From the NCBI RefSeq assembly GCF_029643245.1, contig NZ_CP116398.1:3840372-3904371 (forward strand): a stretch of 64,000 bases of DNA, written 5' to 3'. This document shows positions 25,088 to 34,811 of this stretch, piece by piece. Source of the stretch: Methylomonas sp. EFPC3. Lineage in GTDB: Bacteria > Pseudomonadota > Gammaproteobacteria > Methylococcales > Methylomonadaceae. Under the pieces are notes generated by a model. The model saw nothing but the letters and a program-made list of their open reading frames with translations. It did no database searches and had not been told where the DNA came from. Numbering within the stretch: position 1 is the stretch's first letter; each line of letters starts with the position of its first letter. Both the position numbers and the translations under genes were made by a program.

Positions 25088-26482
25088 ATGTCCGAAGACC
25101 ACTATTTCCTGCCCGATCAAACCGTAGAATCTCTGAAAGTTCCGCCGCATTCGATTCAAGCCGAGCAATCGGTGTTGGGCGGTTTATTGCTGGATAACCA
25201 GACCTGGGATTCCGTCGCCGACAAGGTCGGCGAGAACGATTTTTATCGTCGCGACCACCGCTTGATTTTCCGCGCGATCGCCGAATTGGCCGAGCGGCAG
25301 GACCCGTTCGACGTGGTGACCATCTCCGAGGTACTGGAAACCACCGGCGAGTTGCAGGATGTCGGTGGCCTGGCTTATCTGAGTATGCTGGCGCGGGACA
25401 CGCCCAGTGCCGCGAATATCGTCGCCTATGCCAACATCGTTCGCGACCGTTCGGTGTTGCGGCAACTGATCCACGTCGGCACCGAAATCTCCGATTCGGC
25501 CTTCAGTACCGAAGGCCGGGAAACCGCCGAATTGCTGGAAAACGCCGAGCGCAAGGTGTTCGAAATCGCCGAACAGCGGCAGAAGGGGCAGGGCGGTTTC
25601 AATTCGATCAAATCGCTGCTGGCCAAGGCGGTCGACAAAATCGAAACCCTATACGAATTGGACGGGGACATCACCGGCGCCAGTACCGGCTTCACCGATC
25701 TGGACGAGAAAACCTCCGGCTTGCAACCGTCCGATTTGATCATCGTCGCCGGCCGGCCGTCGATGGGGAAAACCACGATCGCGATGAACATGGCCGAAAA
25801 CGTCGCGCTCAAAAGCGGCATGCCGGTCGCCGTGTTTAGTATGGAGATGCCGGGCGAGGCGCTGGCGATGCGGATGATGTCGTCGCTGGGCCGGATCGAC
25901 CAGCACAAGGTCCGCACCGGCAAATTGGACGACGACGATTGGCCCAGGTTGACCTCGGCGATCAATTTGCTGGCCGAGACCAAAATGTTCATCGACGACA
26001 CCCCGGCGCTGACGCCGACCGAGGTGCGTTCCCGCGCCCGCCGTCTGACCCGCGAACACGGCCAGCTGGGCTTGATCGTGCTGGATTACTTACAGCTGAT
26101 GCAGTCGCCGTCCAGCGGCGATAACCGGGTACAACAGATTTCCGATATCTCGCGCGGCTTGAAGGCGCTGGCGAAGGAACTCAACGTGCCGGTGATCGCC
26201 CTGTCCCAGCTCAACCGCAACCTGGAACAACGCCCCAACAAACGGCCGGTGATGTCGGACTTACGGGAGTCCGGTGCGATCGAGCAGGACGCCGACTTGA
26301 TCATTTTCGTTTACCGCGACGAGGTCTACCACGAAGACAGTCCGGACAAAGGCATCGCCGAAGTCATCATCGGCAAGCAGCGGAACGGCCCCTTGGGCAC
26401 GGTGCGGCTGACTTTCCTGGGCCAATACACCCGCTTCGAAAATTTTGCCGGGGTATACAACGGCCCCGAGGATTACGAATGA
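25088..26482 (+). CDS. dnaB: Replicative DNA helicase DnaB
   Basis: A 464-residue hexameric 5'-3' helicase of the replication fork. The N-terminal DnaG-interaction domain covers about residues 20-120 (PPHSIQAEQSVLGGLLLDN). The RecA-like motor follows, with Walker A GRPSMGKTT near residue 225, Walker B LIVLDYLQLM, and the DnaB signature SDLRESGAIEQDADLI. It is normal in length, with no intein. Its stop overlaps the alr ATG by 4 bp; a dnaB-alr pair is common in gammaproteobacteria. Confidence 0.97.
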   Translation: MSEDHYFLPDQTVESLKVPPHSIQAEQSVLGGLLLDNQTWDSVADKVGENDFYRRDHRLIFRAIAELAERQDPFDVVTISEVLETTGELQDVGGLAYLSMLARDTPSAANIVAYANIVRDRSVLRQLIHVGTEISDSAFSTEGRETAELLENAERKVFEIAEQRQKGQGGFNSIKSLLAKAVDKIETLYELDGDITGASTGFTDLDEKTSGLQPSDLIIVAGRPSMGKTTIAMNMAENVALKSGMPVAVFSMEMPGEALAMRMMSSLGRIDQHKVRTGKLDDDDWPRLTSAINLLAETKMFIDDTPALTPTEVRSRARRLTREHGQLGLIVLDYLQLMQSPSSGDNRVQQISDISRGLKALAKELNVPVIALSQLNRNLEQRPNKRPVMSDLRESGAIEQDADLIIFVYRDEVYHEDSPDKGIAEVIIGKQRNGPLGTVRLTFLGQYTRFENFAGVYNGPEDYE

Positions 26483-27591
26483 TCCCGCCGGCTTACGTAC
26501 GTCTGGATCTGGATGCGGTGCGCCACAACCTGGAACAGGTAAAACGCTACGCGCCGGACAACAAAATCATGGCGGTGATCAAAGCCAACGCATACGGCCA
26601 CGGCATGGACCGGGTCGCGGCGGCGCTGGCACGGGCCGACGGCTTTGCCGTCGCCAGGGTGGACGAGGGCGCCCGCTTGCGCCAGGCCGGCTTCGAACAG
26701 CCGATCACCGTGCTGCAAGGCTTCGTCTGCGCCGACGAATTGCAGCAATTATTGAAATACCGGCTGGCGGCGGTGATCCACGCACCGCAACAAATCGCCA
26801 TTCTGCAACAGCAACCGGCCGCCGCCGCCAAGCTGGCGGTATGGCTGAAGCTGGATACCGGCATGAACCGACTCGGTTTCAAGGCCAACGATTTCGCCGC
26901 CGCCTATCAGGCTTTGCTGGCCTGTGCGGCGGTCGAACAGCCGATCAATCTGATCACCCATTTCGCCAATGCCGATGATTTATTGGACGACAAAACCCGG
27001 CGCCAGATCGATCTATTCAACGACGCCGTCAAAGATTATCCGGGCCAGCGCAGCATCGCCAATTCGGCCGGCATCATCGGCTGGCCCAGCGTCCGCCTCG
27101 GCTCGGTTCAGGACCGGGCCAGCGATTGGGTCAGGCCGGGCTTGATGCTTTACGGCTGCTCGCCGTTCGCCGGCAAAACCGGCGCCGATTTCGGCTTGAA
27201 GCCGGTCATGAGCCTGCATTCGCGGCTGATCGCAGTCAAAGACATTGCCGCCGGCGAAAGCGTCGGTTATAGCGGCACCTGGACTTGCCGCAGCGCCACC
27301 CGCCTGGGCGTGGCGTCCATCGGCTACGGCGACGGCTACCACCGCGCCACCCGCAGCGGCGCCCCGGTGTTGGTCAACGGTCGGCGGGTACCGCTGGTCG
27401 GTCGGGTGTCGATGGACATGATAACCGTCAACTTGAACGAGCTGCCCGACGCCCAACCCGGCGACCCGGTCACGCTATGGGGCGAGAGCCTCCCGGTCGA
27501 AGAAATCGCCCACCACGCCGACACGATACCCTACACCTTGCTCTGCGGGATTACGCAGCGGGTGCAGGTGATGTCAGGCGAAGGCAGCTGA
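26479..27591 (+). CDS. alr: Alanine racemase, biosynthetic
   Basis: A 370-residue PLP enzyme that interconverts L- and D-alanine for peptidoglycan. The PLP lysine sits in MAVIKANAYGHG near residue 34 and the second active-site motif, around the catalytic Tyr, is SIGYGDGYHR. The C-terminal beta domain has GRVSMDMI. The start overlaps dnaB (ATGA), so it is co-transcribed with it. Confidence 0.97.
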   Translation: MIPPAYVRLDLDAVRHNLEQVKRYAPDNKIMAVIKANAYGHGMDRVAAALARADGFAVARVDEGARLRQAGFEQPITVLQGFVCADELQQLLKYRLAAVIHAPQQIAILQQQPAAAAKLAVWLKLDTGMNRLGFKANDFAAAYQALLACAAVEQPINLITHFANADDLLDDKTRRQIDLFNDAVKDYPGQRSIANSAGIIGWPSVRLGSVQDRASDWVRPGLMLYGCSPFAGKTGADFGLKPVMSLHSRLIAVKDIAAGESVGYSGTWTCRSATRLGVASIGYGDGYHRATRSGAPVLVNGRRVPLVGRVSMDMITVNLNELPDAQPGDPVTLWGESLPVEEIAHHADTIPYTLLCGITQRVQVMSGEGS

Positions 27592-27764
27592 GTTCTTGGT
27601 TTACTTTGGGATGGCTTCAGGCTGAGGATAACGCCAGCAAGCTGTTAGGAAAGGATCGATCGTGCCCGCAGCGCCGTTTGTTCGTTGCCGCAGGGATTGC
27701 TGTCGTTGATTCGGTAACCCGGTTATCATCCCGTTCTATTTGATTGCTTTATGTGGGAGGCACG

Positions 27765-29471
27765 ATGACCGAGTCTAACCGTTGCAGCCGGACCGGATCG
27801 TTTTGGCTAAGTTGCTGGCTGATGCTGTTTACCCCTCTTTCTATTGCAGATAGCAAACCACCCGCCTGGCCGACCTTCGTTGAAGAATTCATCGCCGGCT
27901 ATTTCGAACAACAGCCCACCTTCGCCGCCGACGCCGGCCGGCACGAGTTCGACGGCCGCTTGCCGGACTGGAGCCCGGCAGGTTTGCGCCGCACCGAACG
28001 CTGGCTGGAAACGCAGCGGCTGCAAGCGCTAGCGTATCCGGACCAGGCGCTGACGCCGGCGCAACGTTTCGAGCGCGACTATTTGTTGGCGACCGTCGCC
28101 AAGGAATTGTTCTGGCGCCAAGTCGCGCGGCGGCCGTTCAAGAGTCCGCAGTTTTATGCCGGCGCGCTGGACCCTAACCTTTACATCAGCCGGCCCTATG
28201 CGCCGTTGCCCGAGCGGATGCGGGCGTTCATCGCCTATGCCGGCAACGTGCCGCGGGCCGCGGCGCAGATTCGCGCCAATCTGGAACTGCCGCTACCGCG
28301 CACTTATATCGACATCGGCAAAACTGTGTTCGGCGGCCTAGCCAAATTTTACGAAGCGGAGGCCAAGGCAGCCTTTGCCGATGTCGCCGATCCGGCGCTG
28401 CAACGCGAATTCGCCGAGCAGGTCGGGCCGGCGGCGCAGGCGCTACGCGAGTTGGTGGATTGGCTGGAGCAGCAAAGGCCGGCCGCGACCGAGTATTTCG
28501 CGTTGGGTCCGGAAAAATTCAGCCGGATGCTGGCCGACACCGAGGCCGTCGAGATACCGTTGCCGCAATTGGAGCAGATGGGCCGCGCCGATTTACAACG
28601 TAATCTGCAAGCATTGGCGCAAGCCTGCCGCCGCTTCGCACCCTCGTCGACCACCGCCGAATGCGTGGCCCAAGCCGAGGCACACAAGCCGCCGGCCGGT
28701 CCGGTGGCGGCCGCCACCGAGCAACTCAAACACTTGAAAGCCTTCGTCGCCGAGCGGCAATTGCTGACGATTCCCAGCGACGACGAAGCAACTGTGGCGC
28801 CGTCGCCGCCTTATGCCCGCTGGAATTTGGCTTACATCGATATTCCGGGGTCTTACGAGCACGGCTTGCCGTCGGTGTATTACGTGGCGCCGCCCGACCC
28901 GGCCTGGACCGCGGCCGAGCAGGCCGCCTATTTGCCCGGTCAGGCCAATTTGCTGTTCGTGTCGGCGCACGAAGTCTGGCCCGGCCATTTTCTGCAGTTT
29001 TTACACGCGCATCGGGCCGGTTCCAAGTTTGCGCAGTTGTTCGGCAGCTATGCCTTTTCCGAGGGCTGGGCGCATTACGCCGAGGAATTGGTCTGGGAAG
29101 CCGGCCTGAATAATGGCGACCCGGAAACCCACATCGGCCAGTTGGTGAACGCCTTGCTGCGCGACGTGCGTTTTCTGGCGGCGTTGGGTTTGCACACCCA
29201 GGGCTGGAGCGTCGAGCAGGCTGAGCAAATGTTTCGGGAGCAAGCCTTTCGCGACCCAGGCAACGCCCGCCAGCAGGCCGCGCGCGGCACTTTCGATCCA
29301 GCCTATCTGAATTACACCTTGGGTAAATTGCTGATTCGGCAATTGCGCGACGACTGGTGCGCCAAGCGCGGCGGCCGCGCCGCCTGGCGCGAATTTCACG
29401 ACACGTTTTTAAGCTACGGCTCGCCGCCGATTCCGTTGGTCAGCAAGGCAATGTTGGCCGGACGGGACTGA
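27765..29471 (+). CDS. DUF885 family metallopeptidase-like exported protein
   Basis: A 568-residue protein. I start at MTESNRCSRT, which follows a GGGAGG ribosome site; an in-frame start 7 codons earlier lacks one. A hydrophobic N-terminal segment (FWLSCWLMLFTPLSIA) ending in ADS looks like a signal peptide. The DUF885 metal site is present as HEVWPGHFLQ (His402, Glu403, His408) with a downstream Glu in FSEGWAHYAEE. The family resembles zinc carboxypeptidases, though substrates are mostly unknown. It is monocistronic and convergent with the pxm-linked MFS gene. Confidence 0.85.
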   Translation: MTESNRCSRTGSFWLSCWLMLFTPLSIADSKPPAWPTFVEEFIAGYFEQQPTFAADAGRHEFDGRLPDWSPAGLRRTERWLETQRLQALAYPDQALTPAQRFERDYLLATVAKELFWRQVARRPFKSPQFYAGALDPNLYISRPYAPLPERMRAFIAYAGNVPRAAAQIRANLELPLPRTYIDIGKTVFGGLAKFYEAEAKAAFADVADPALQREFAEQVGPAAQALRELVDWLEQQRPAATEYFALGPEKFSRMLADTEAVEIPLPQLEQMGRADLQRNLQALAQACRRFAPSSTTAECVAQAEAHKPPAGPVAAATEQLKHLKAFVAERQLLTIPSDDEATVAPSPPYARWNLAYIDIPGSYEHGLPSVYYVAPPDPAWTAAEQAAYLPGQANLLFVSAHEVWPGHFLQFLHAHRAGSKFAQLFGSYAFSEGWAHYAEELVWEAGLNNGDPETHIGQLVNALLRDVRFLAALGLHTQGWSVEQAEQMFREQAFRDPGNARQQAARGTFDPAYLNYTLGKLLIRQLRDDWCAKRGGRAAWREFHDTFLSYGSPPIPLVSKAMLAGRD

Positions 29472-29535
29472 GCGGTTGGTTGTTCGATTGACGATTGATC
29501 AGGAATCCCTCGACTTCGATTAAGCAAAAGCGCCG

Positions 29536-30804
29536 CTAGGGATTCACTACCGTGCCAACTGCTTTGGGCTCTTTGATTAACACTACAATGCCGGTTGCGA
29601 CAAACGCGAACAGGCCTGACGCAACAAACGCCAGGTTGTAGTCACCCATCAAACTATGGACGTACCCGGCACTGTAGGCGGCAATGGCCGCCCCGATTTG
29701 ATGCGCGAAGCAAATCCAGCCGAACACCACGCCGACGTTTTGTTTGCCGAATAAGTCCGCGGTCAAAGCCGAGGTGGCCGGAATGGTGGACAACCAATTC
29801 ATGCCGTAAATAATCGAGAACATCATCAATTGTCCGGTAGTGTCGATGCCGGGCAGCATTATCAGCGTCGCGCCTCTGAGGGTGTAATACAACGCCAGCG
29901 GCCAGCGCTTGCCGTAGCGGTCGCACAGCCAGCCGGAGAAAATCGTGCCGAACACATCGGCCGCGCCCATTACCCCCAGCGACATCGCCATGGTCATGTC
30001 GCTGAAGCCGTGTTCGATGCCGTGCGGAATCAAATGGGTTTGAAAAAGCCCGGAGGTGGTTAAACCGCAAATGCCAAAACTCGAAGCCAACAGCCAGAAT
30101 TGCGGGCTGCTCATGGCCGAGCGCATGGGATTGCTATCGGGCGTGAGTATTGTTGCGTGTGCGCCATTGCCGCCGTAGGGCAACAGGCCTTTGGATTCGG
30201 GATTGTCTCTTAAAAATTTCAGGACCAAAGGTAAAGCCAGCAAGCCTAACGCGACGGCGATAAACAGCGTCGCCGCGCGCCAGCCTTCATGAACATTGAT
30301 CTGCATCAGGACCGGGGTGAAGACTAACTGGCCGGAGGAGAAGGCGGCGCCCAATATCCCTAACGCGAGCCCCCGATGTTGATGGAACCAGCGATTGATC
30401 AACGCCGATCCCATAATCATGGAAGTGCCGCCGGAACCCGCGCCGATCAGTAATCCCCAAAACAAATACAGTTGCCAGGTTTCCTGCATAAAAACGCTGC
30501 CACCGGCGCCTGCCACCGATAAAATCAAGGTGATAACGCTGATGCGTTTGGCGCCGTATAAATCCATCAACCTACCTAGAAATGGACCTGCAAGGCCGAA
30601 TAACAGCAGATTGAGCGAAATCGCCCCGCTAATGGTTTCCCTGTTCCAAGCAAACTCCTGTTCCAGGGCCATCATCATGATCCCCGGCACTGAGCGCAGT
30701 GCCGAAGCCACAAACAAGCACAGAAACGTGACCGCGAGGACTATCCAGGCATAATGAACTGAATAGGCGCGACTCTTTGGCATTGTTGCTAAGGACTTAA
30801 CCAT
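29536..30804 (-). CDS. MFS transporter, oxalate/formate antiporter-like, linked to pxm
   Basis: A 422-residue 12-helix major facilitator with the loop 2-3 motif (GPFLGRLMDLYGAKR) and its repeat (FSGWLCDRYGKRW). The overall type is that of the oxalate:formate antiporter and monocarboxylate subfamily. It starts 28 bp after pxmC on the same strand, so it is likely the last gene of the pxm transcript. It may therefore move a substrate or product tied to Pxm activity, such as an organic acid; that link is inference. A second in-frame ATG (MPKSRAY) is also a possible start. Confidence 0.8.
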   Translation of the reverse strand: MVKSLATMPKSRAYSVHYAWIVLAVTFLCLFVASALRSVPGIMMMALEQEFAWNRETISGAISLNLLLFGLAGPFLGRLMDLYGAKRISVITLILSVAGAGGSVFMQETWQLYLFWGLLIGAGSGGTSMIMGSALINRWFHQHRGLALGILGAAFSSGQLVFTPVLMQINVHEGWRAATLFIAVALGLLALPLVLKFLRDNPESKGLLPYGGNGAHATILTPDSNPMRSAMSSPQFWLLASSFGICGLTTSGLFQTHLIPHGIEHGFSDMTMAMSLGVMGAADVFGTIFSGWLCDRYGKRWPLALYYTLRGATLIMLPGIDTTGQLMMFSIIYGMNWLSTIPATSALTADLFGKQNVGVVFGWICFAHQIGAAIAAYSAGYVHSLMGDYNLAFVASGLFAFVATGIVVLIKEPKAVGTVVNP

Positions 30805-30832
30805 TTTCGTAAAGGTTTAGTTGAAAACAGAC

Positions 30833-31606
30833 TTATTCAGCCTCTTCGATTTTGTCCAGCAGTTCGATCAGCCGGGTCACCCCTTGCAGCAGGATGCCGC
30901 CGACCCCCAAGGCGAACCAGACACCGATCACAAACCCCCAATGAATCGGCGCGGCGAAGAATTCTTCTCTAAACCAGAAGGTATGTCCCCACTCGTTGAA
31001 ACCGACGCTGACCAAAATCATGAACGGCCCGAACACCGCCAAGGTCAAGGGCAGCGAGATGCCTTTGGCATACAAGGGCAAGCGGGTTCTGGCGTATAGC
31101 CAGGCGCAGCCGCCCAAGATCACGTACAGCGGGAAGTTGAAATAAAACTCGATGATGTGATTGGCAGTAAACGGCGTATCGCGAATTGCCACCTGGTGCC
31201 AGGAGTTGTCCTGTTCGGCAAAATAACTGCCGGCCCAATACACCGCAAAGGTGTAAATGCTGATCCACATCGTCAAGGTGAAATAGCGGCGAATTTCTTC
31301 CTTGGGTGCCAGTTGCTCCAGATTCCGGTCGCGCGTGGTCCATAAATACCCCCAAAAACCGCTGGCGACGGCAGCGATAATCGCTAGTTCGATATAAAAC
31401 AGCCGCATCCAGTATTGCTCGAACGCAGGTTCCGTGGAATCCAAACCGTGTTCTATGGCAAAAGCACCCTGATACAGTCGTAAACCGACATAGATCACGG
31501 TCAATATGCCAAAGCCCTTTAAATATTTGGGTAAGTCGATCAAATACCAAGGCAATGATTTAGGGTTTTCGCTGCTTAAGCTAACGTGTTCTGTCGTGGT
31601 AGCCAT
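30833..31606 (-). CDS. pxmC: PxmC, subunit C of the divergent copper membrane monooxygenase
   Basis: A 257-residue membrane protein of the PmoC/AmoC family. The copper ligands described for particulate methane monooxygenase are all conserved: Asp133, His137 and His150 (DNSWHQVA...TANH) for the CuC site, and Asn204, His208 and His222 (NEWGH...APIH) for the CuD site, with the same spacings as in Methylococcus. It lies third in an A-B-C operon, the order that defines pxmABC as opposed to pmoCAB. The oxidised substrate of Pxm is not firmly known. Confidence 0.93.
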   Translation of the reverse strand: MATTTEHVSLSSENPKSLPWYLIDLPKYLKGFGILTVIYVGLRLYQGAFAIEHGLDSTEPAFEQYWMRLFYIELAIIAAVASGFWGYLWTTRDRNLEQLAPKEEIRRYFTLTMWISIYTFAVYWAGSYFAEQDNSWHQVAIRDTPFTANHIIEFYFNFPLYVILGGCAWLYARTRLPLYAKGISLPLTLAVFGPFMILVSVGFNEWGHTFWFREEFFAAPIHWGFVIGVWFALGVGGILLQGVTRLIELLDKIEEAE

Positions 31607-31622
31607 GATGGTTGCTCCTGAA

Positions 31623-32861
31623 TTAATTGAATTTGGGAATGACGGCCGCGGAAATACTGGAGATATAGCGTTTTCCCATCACGTCGTCGTAAAGGAACAG
31701 CAAACCGCCGACACGGCTATCCGCGTCTTTGATCAGTCCATCCAGCTTTTCCGACTCCCAGGCCGCATCGCGCACTTCAATCGTGACGGTGCGTTGTTCG
31801 CCGGGTGCTATAGGCGTGTTGTTATCCAGGTTCAGGCCGTTATTGCTGACGTCATCCTTGCCGGGCATGTGGCCCACATCGGCTAATTCAGCGTTCATGA
31901 AATGCACGTTGGAGCTGGAAAACTCGCCGATTCTGACCGCCCCTTGGCTGCGATTGTCGACACTCACCTGCAACAGCATGGCACGTTGCGCCACGTTGTA
32001 TTCCGCTTTGATGGCGTCCACATTGACCGTTCCGGCATTGACTTGAGCCGGCAAAGGCAAAATCCGATCCAATCCCGCTTGTAACGGAATAGCGTCCGGG
32101 TAACGGTTGGCAGTGACGGCATTCAGCGCCAATACCAATACCGGCACCCCCACTAACACGGCTTTAGCGATGAGTTTGTCCTGAGCGGTGATCAACTCCT
32201 GTTCCAAACCGGCATCCAGCATGCGGTAACGGCTGATGAACAAGGGACGACGCACCCACCACAACAACCAACCGGCAGCCAACACCCCCCAGAACAGGTG
32301 CCAGAATACGCCGTTGGCAAAGCCGAAGTTCTCCATGTCGATCACTTCGCCGTTAATGGTTTTAAGCGTATTGCGGAAGTCGCCGGGATCGCCGCCAATG
32401 TCCAACCACACCCCTGGGCCCATCACCTGTCCCGCGTCTTTTAAATTAAAAAACGGGTGAATGTGATAACGCCCAGGCAAACGGCCTTTCAAGACCACTT
32501 TGAACTCGTAGTCACCACCAGGCTCCAGGGACACTGAATTGGTCCAAGGTTTACCGTTTAGGTAGCGCTCGGTACGAATCAGCACGGGTCCCGGCGTGGA
32601 GATATTCAAGAAACTGGCTTCCGGCTTTGGCACACTGATCGGCCAGTCTTCGGCAACATGAAACTTGCCGCTGACACTGACTTCATCGTTGACGTTGAAT
32701 TTTTGCGTGGACCACTGCACGTCGTACCACTGGATGGTGCGCATCCGAATGAACGGCTCCAAGGCTTTTTCGCCATGGGCCTGAGCGGTGGGTACTGTCA
32801 ACACCGACAACACATTCAAGCAAAGCAATGCCAACAGCCAAGGTTTAAAAAGTACTTTCAT
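31623..32861 (-). CDS. pxmB: PxmB, periplasmic copper-binding subunit
   Basis: A 412-residue protein with a signal peptide cleaved just before His29 (...TAQA-HGEK). Two cupredoxin domains are joined by transmembrane helices (about residues 178-200 and 225-250). The bridging copper ligands of PmoB are conserved: His29 becomes the N-terminal residue, and His133 and His135 lie in GRYHIHPFFNL. The start is MKVLFKPWLL, after an AAGGAGAC ribosome site; the frame is open 16 codons more upstream into the pxmA end. It sits between pxmA (11 bp) and pxmC (16 bp). Confidence 0.93.
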   Translation of the reverse strand: MKVLFKPWLLALLCLNVLSVLTVPTAQAHGEKALEPFIRMRTIQWYDVQWSTQKFNVNDEVSVSGKFHVAEDWPISVPKPEASFLNISTPGPVLIRTERYLNGKPWTNSVSLEPGGDYEFKVVLKGRLPGRYHIHPFFNLKDAGQVMGPGVWLDIGGDPGDFRNTLKTINGEVIDMENFGFANGVFWHLFWGVLAAGWLLWWVRRPLFISRYRMLDAGLEQELITAQDKLIAKAVLVGVPVLVLALNAVTANRYPDAIPLQAGLDRILPLPAQVNAGTVNVDAIKAEYNVAQRAMLLQVSVDNRSQGAVRIGEFSSSNVHFMNAELADVGHMPGKDDVSNNGLNLDNNTPIAPGEQRTVTIEVRDAAWESEKLDGLIKDADSRVGGLLFLYDDVMGKRYISSISAAVIPKFN

Positions 32862-32872
32862 GGCTGGTCTCC

Positions 32873-33625
32873 TTAAATGCTTTTCAGATAACGGGTATCG
32901 GCGAACCATTTACCGATATACCACCAGAGCGGATACATCAACGAACATAACAGCGCCGAACAAAAGGCCGCCAACGGTGTAGCGTACTGGCCGTAGGTTC
33001 GCAGGGTGCCGCGCTCGATAATGCGCAGGTATTCCGGCATGCCGGTGCGGATATATTGGAAGCCGAATAAATCGGCGACAGTCAACTGGCTGTTGTGGTA
33101 TTCGACCGCTTGGTGGAACATGCCGAAGATCGGCCAATTGGTGGGATAGAACAACAAGGCAAACGCCGCGCCGCCGAAGATGGAGGTGATGGTCAGGCTG
33201 TTGGTCAGCATCAACAAAGTATCCAATACCAAAGCGCCCGGCACCATGGTGGCCGGTAACACCATGTTGATGGGGAAATAATTCCAGTAATGATAGGCAA
33301 ACACGCGGGTGACCCAGGTACCGAGTAATAAGGCCGCGACACAGAGGGTGGCGCCCAACGGTAGACGGAATTTATCCCACAACACCGCCTGTACGGCGGC
33401 AGGAAAAGTAATGCCGATTAGCGGCGTCACCAACGGCCACCATTGCCGGTCCTTCCAGTCGACCCAGAAATCCCAGTCGCCGACGGTCAGGGCAAAATGC
33501 AGATGAAACGAGCCGATGAACAAGAATAGGGCCAGGACCAGGATCAGATAATCGTAAGCTCTGACCAGCCGGGCTTTCTCGCCCCGGTAAGGTTTGAATG
33601 TGGAAATAGGAATGTGTGCGGACAT
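32873..33625 (-). CDS. pxmA: PxmA, subunit A of the divergent copper membrane monooxygenase
   Basis: A 250-residue protein with about seven transmembrane segments and the PmoA/AmoA core GDWDFWVDWKDRQWWPLVTP near residue 49, plus YHYWNYFPINMVLP. The family forms the membrane part of the copper monooxygenase complex. It is the first gene of the operon, divergent from a LysR gene across about 250 bp, so regulation by that LysR protein is likely. Pxm-type operons occur alongside a normal pmoCAB in Methylomonas and relatives and are reported to be raised under oxygen limitation. Confidence 0.93.
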   Translation of the reverse strand: MSAHIPISTFKPYRGEKARLVRAYDYLILVLALFLFIGSFHLHFALTVGDWDFWVDWKDRQWWPLVTPLIGITFPAAVQAVLWDKFRLPLGATLCVAALLLGTWVTRVFAYHYWNYFPINMVLPATMVPGALVLDTLLMLTNSLTITSIFGGAAFALLFYPTNWPIFGMFHQAVEYHNSQLTVADLFGFQYIRTGMPEYLRIIERGTLRTYGQYATPLAAFCSALLCSLMYPLWWYIGKWFADTRYLKSI

Positions 33626-33783
33626 AAAGTGATACCCCCGAATGGTGCCGTCGCAAACGACTGTCGATGTGATGGTTTGAGCGCGCCACCGGCCTAAAAG
33701 CCACCCTTGGGGAGTTAAACCGGATTGGTCGATAGCCGCGCTCGCGGTATAAGGTAGGGATGTTTCGACGCGCTGTGAAATGG

Positions 33784-33793
33784 TGAAATTTCA
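33784..33793. promoter_or_regulatory. Candidate LysR operator between pxmA and lysR
   Basis: The perfect palindrome TGAAATTTCA lies near the middle of the divergent intergenic region, preceded by a further TGAAAT at 33775. The position suits a LysR site serving both pxmABC and the regulator. No footprint evidence exists. Confidence 0.35.
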
Positions 33794-33875
33794 TTCGGAT
33801 CGATGAAGACTGTTCATACCGCCCGGCCGCGAATTTGTTTAGGATGCGGGGGCAAATCATTGAGGACATTTGCCG

Positions 33876-34811
33876 ATGGCCAATCTACGCACCTTCGACC
33901 TGAACCTGTTGCTGGCTTTCGACGTATTGATGCGGGAACGCAATGTCACCCGCGCGGCGGAATCCATGTTCGTTACCCAGTCGGCCATGAGCCACACTCT
34001 GCATCGCTTGCGTCAGCATCTCAACGACCCGGTACTGGTCAAATCGCCCGTCGGCATGCAGCCAAGCGCGCTGGCGCTGGCCTTGGTGGAGCCGGTGCGC
34101 AGTCTGCTACAGGAGATGGAACGCTTGCTGGAGGCGCCCCAAGCCTTCGATCCGGCATCCAGTCAGCGCCGTTTCACTATTGCCGCCACCGATTACATGG
34201 AGCTTTTAATCTTGCCCGAATTATCGGAATTAATCGAACAGTCCGCTCCTGGCGTGGATATCCATGTCAAACGGACGGAGTCCGCCTTTCCTCTGACGCA
34301 GTTGGAAAACGGCAACCTGGATGTGGTTTTGGGTTTTGCCTCGGTACTGAATCCACCCGCGCATTTGCACTGCGAACACTTATTCATGGATCGCATGGCT
34401 TGCGTCGTCAGGCAGGACCACCCAAAGATCAAAGCGGCACCTTCGTTGGAGGACTATTTGGCGGCCACGCATATGCTGATCTCCAGAACCGGCGATAAAT
34501 TGGGGGTAATTGACGAGAAATTGCTGGAGTTGGGTTTGGAACGGCGCATCAATTTCATCGTGCCGCATTTTTTGTCGGCGCCCTTGATCGTTGCCCAGTC
34601 CAATATGATTTTGTCCTTACCCTATCGCTTGGCCATCGCCTTTCAAAAACTGGTGCCACTGCAAGTATTGCCGGTGCCGGTCAGTTTGCCGGACTACGAT
34701 TTGGCGATGATCTGGCATCCGCTATGGGAAAAAGATCCGGCCCACGCTTGGTTGCGCGAGCAAATCAACGCTATAGGCCGGAAAATAAGCGCATCCCAAA
34801 TCAAACTTTAA
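33876..34811 (+). CDS. LysR-family regulator (NodD-like), probable pxm regulator
   Basis: A 311-residue LysR protein: DNA-binding helix RNVTRAAESMFVTQSAMSHT at about residues 24-43 and an effector domain of the NodD/NahR type with ITIAATDYMEL-like and VVLGFASVLN-like strands. The ATG at 33876 is preferred over an upstream TTG. Because it is divergent from pxmA it is the natural candidate to control pxmABC. It also ends 4 bp inside the 3' end of the following minus-strand gene, which suggests a compact, stable locus. Confidence 0.85.
   Translation: MANLRTFDLNLLLAFDVLMRERNVTRAAESMFVTQSAMSHTLHRLRQHLNDPVLVKSPVGMQPSALALALVEPVRSLLQEMERLLEAPQAFDPASSQRRFTIAATDYMELLILPELSELIEQSAPGVDIHVKRTESAFPLTQLENGNLDVVLGFASVLNPPAHLHCEHLFMDRMACVVRQDHPKIKAAPSLEDYLAATHMLISRTGDKLGVIDEKLLELGLERRINFIVPHFLSAPLIVAQSNMILSLPYRLAIAFQKLVPLQVLPVPVSLPDYDLAMIWHPLWEKDPAHAWLREQINAIGRKISASQIKL

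Noticed and set aside
30833-33625. Canonical particulate methane monooxygenase (pmoCAB)
   Set aside because: The gene order is A-B-C and the regulator is a divergent LysR gene, which fits pxmABC rather than pmoCAB.
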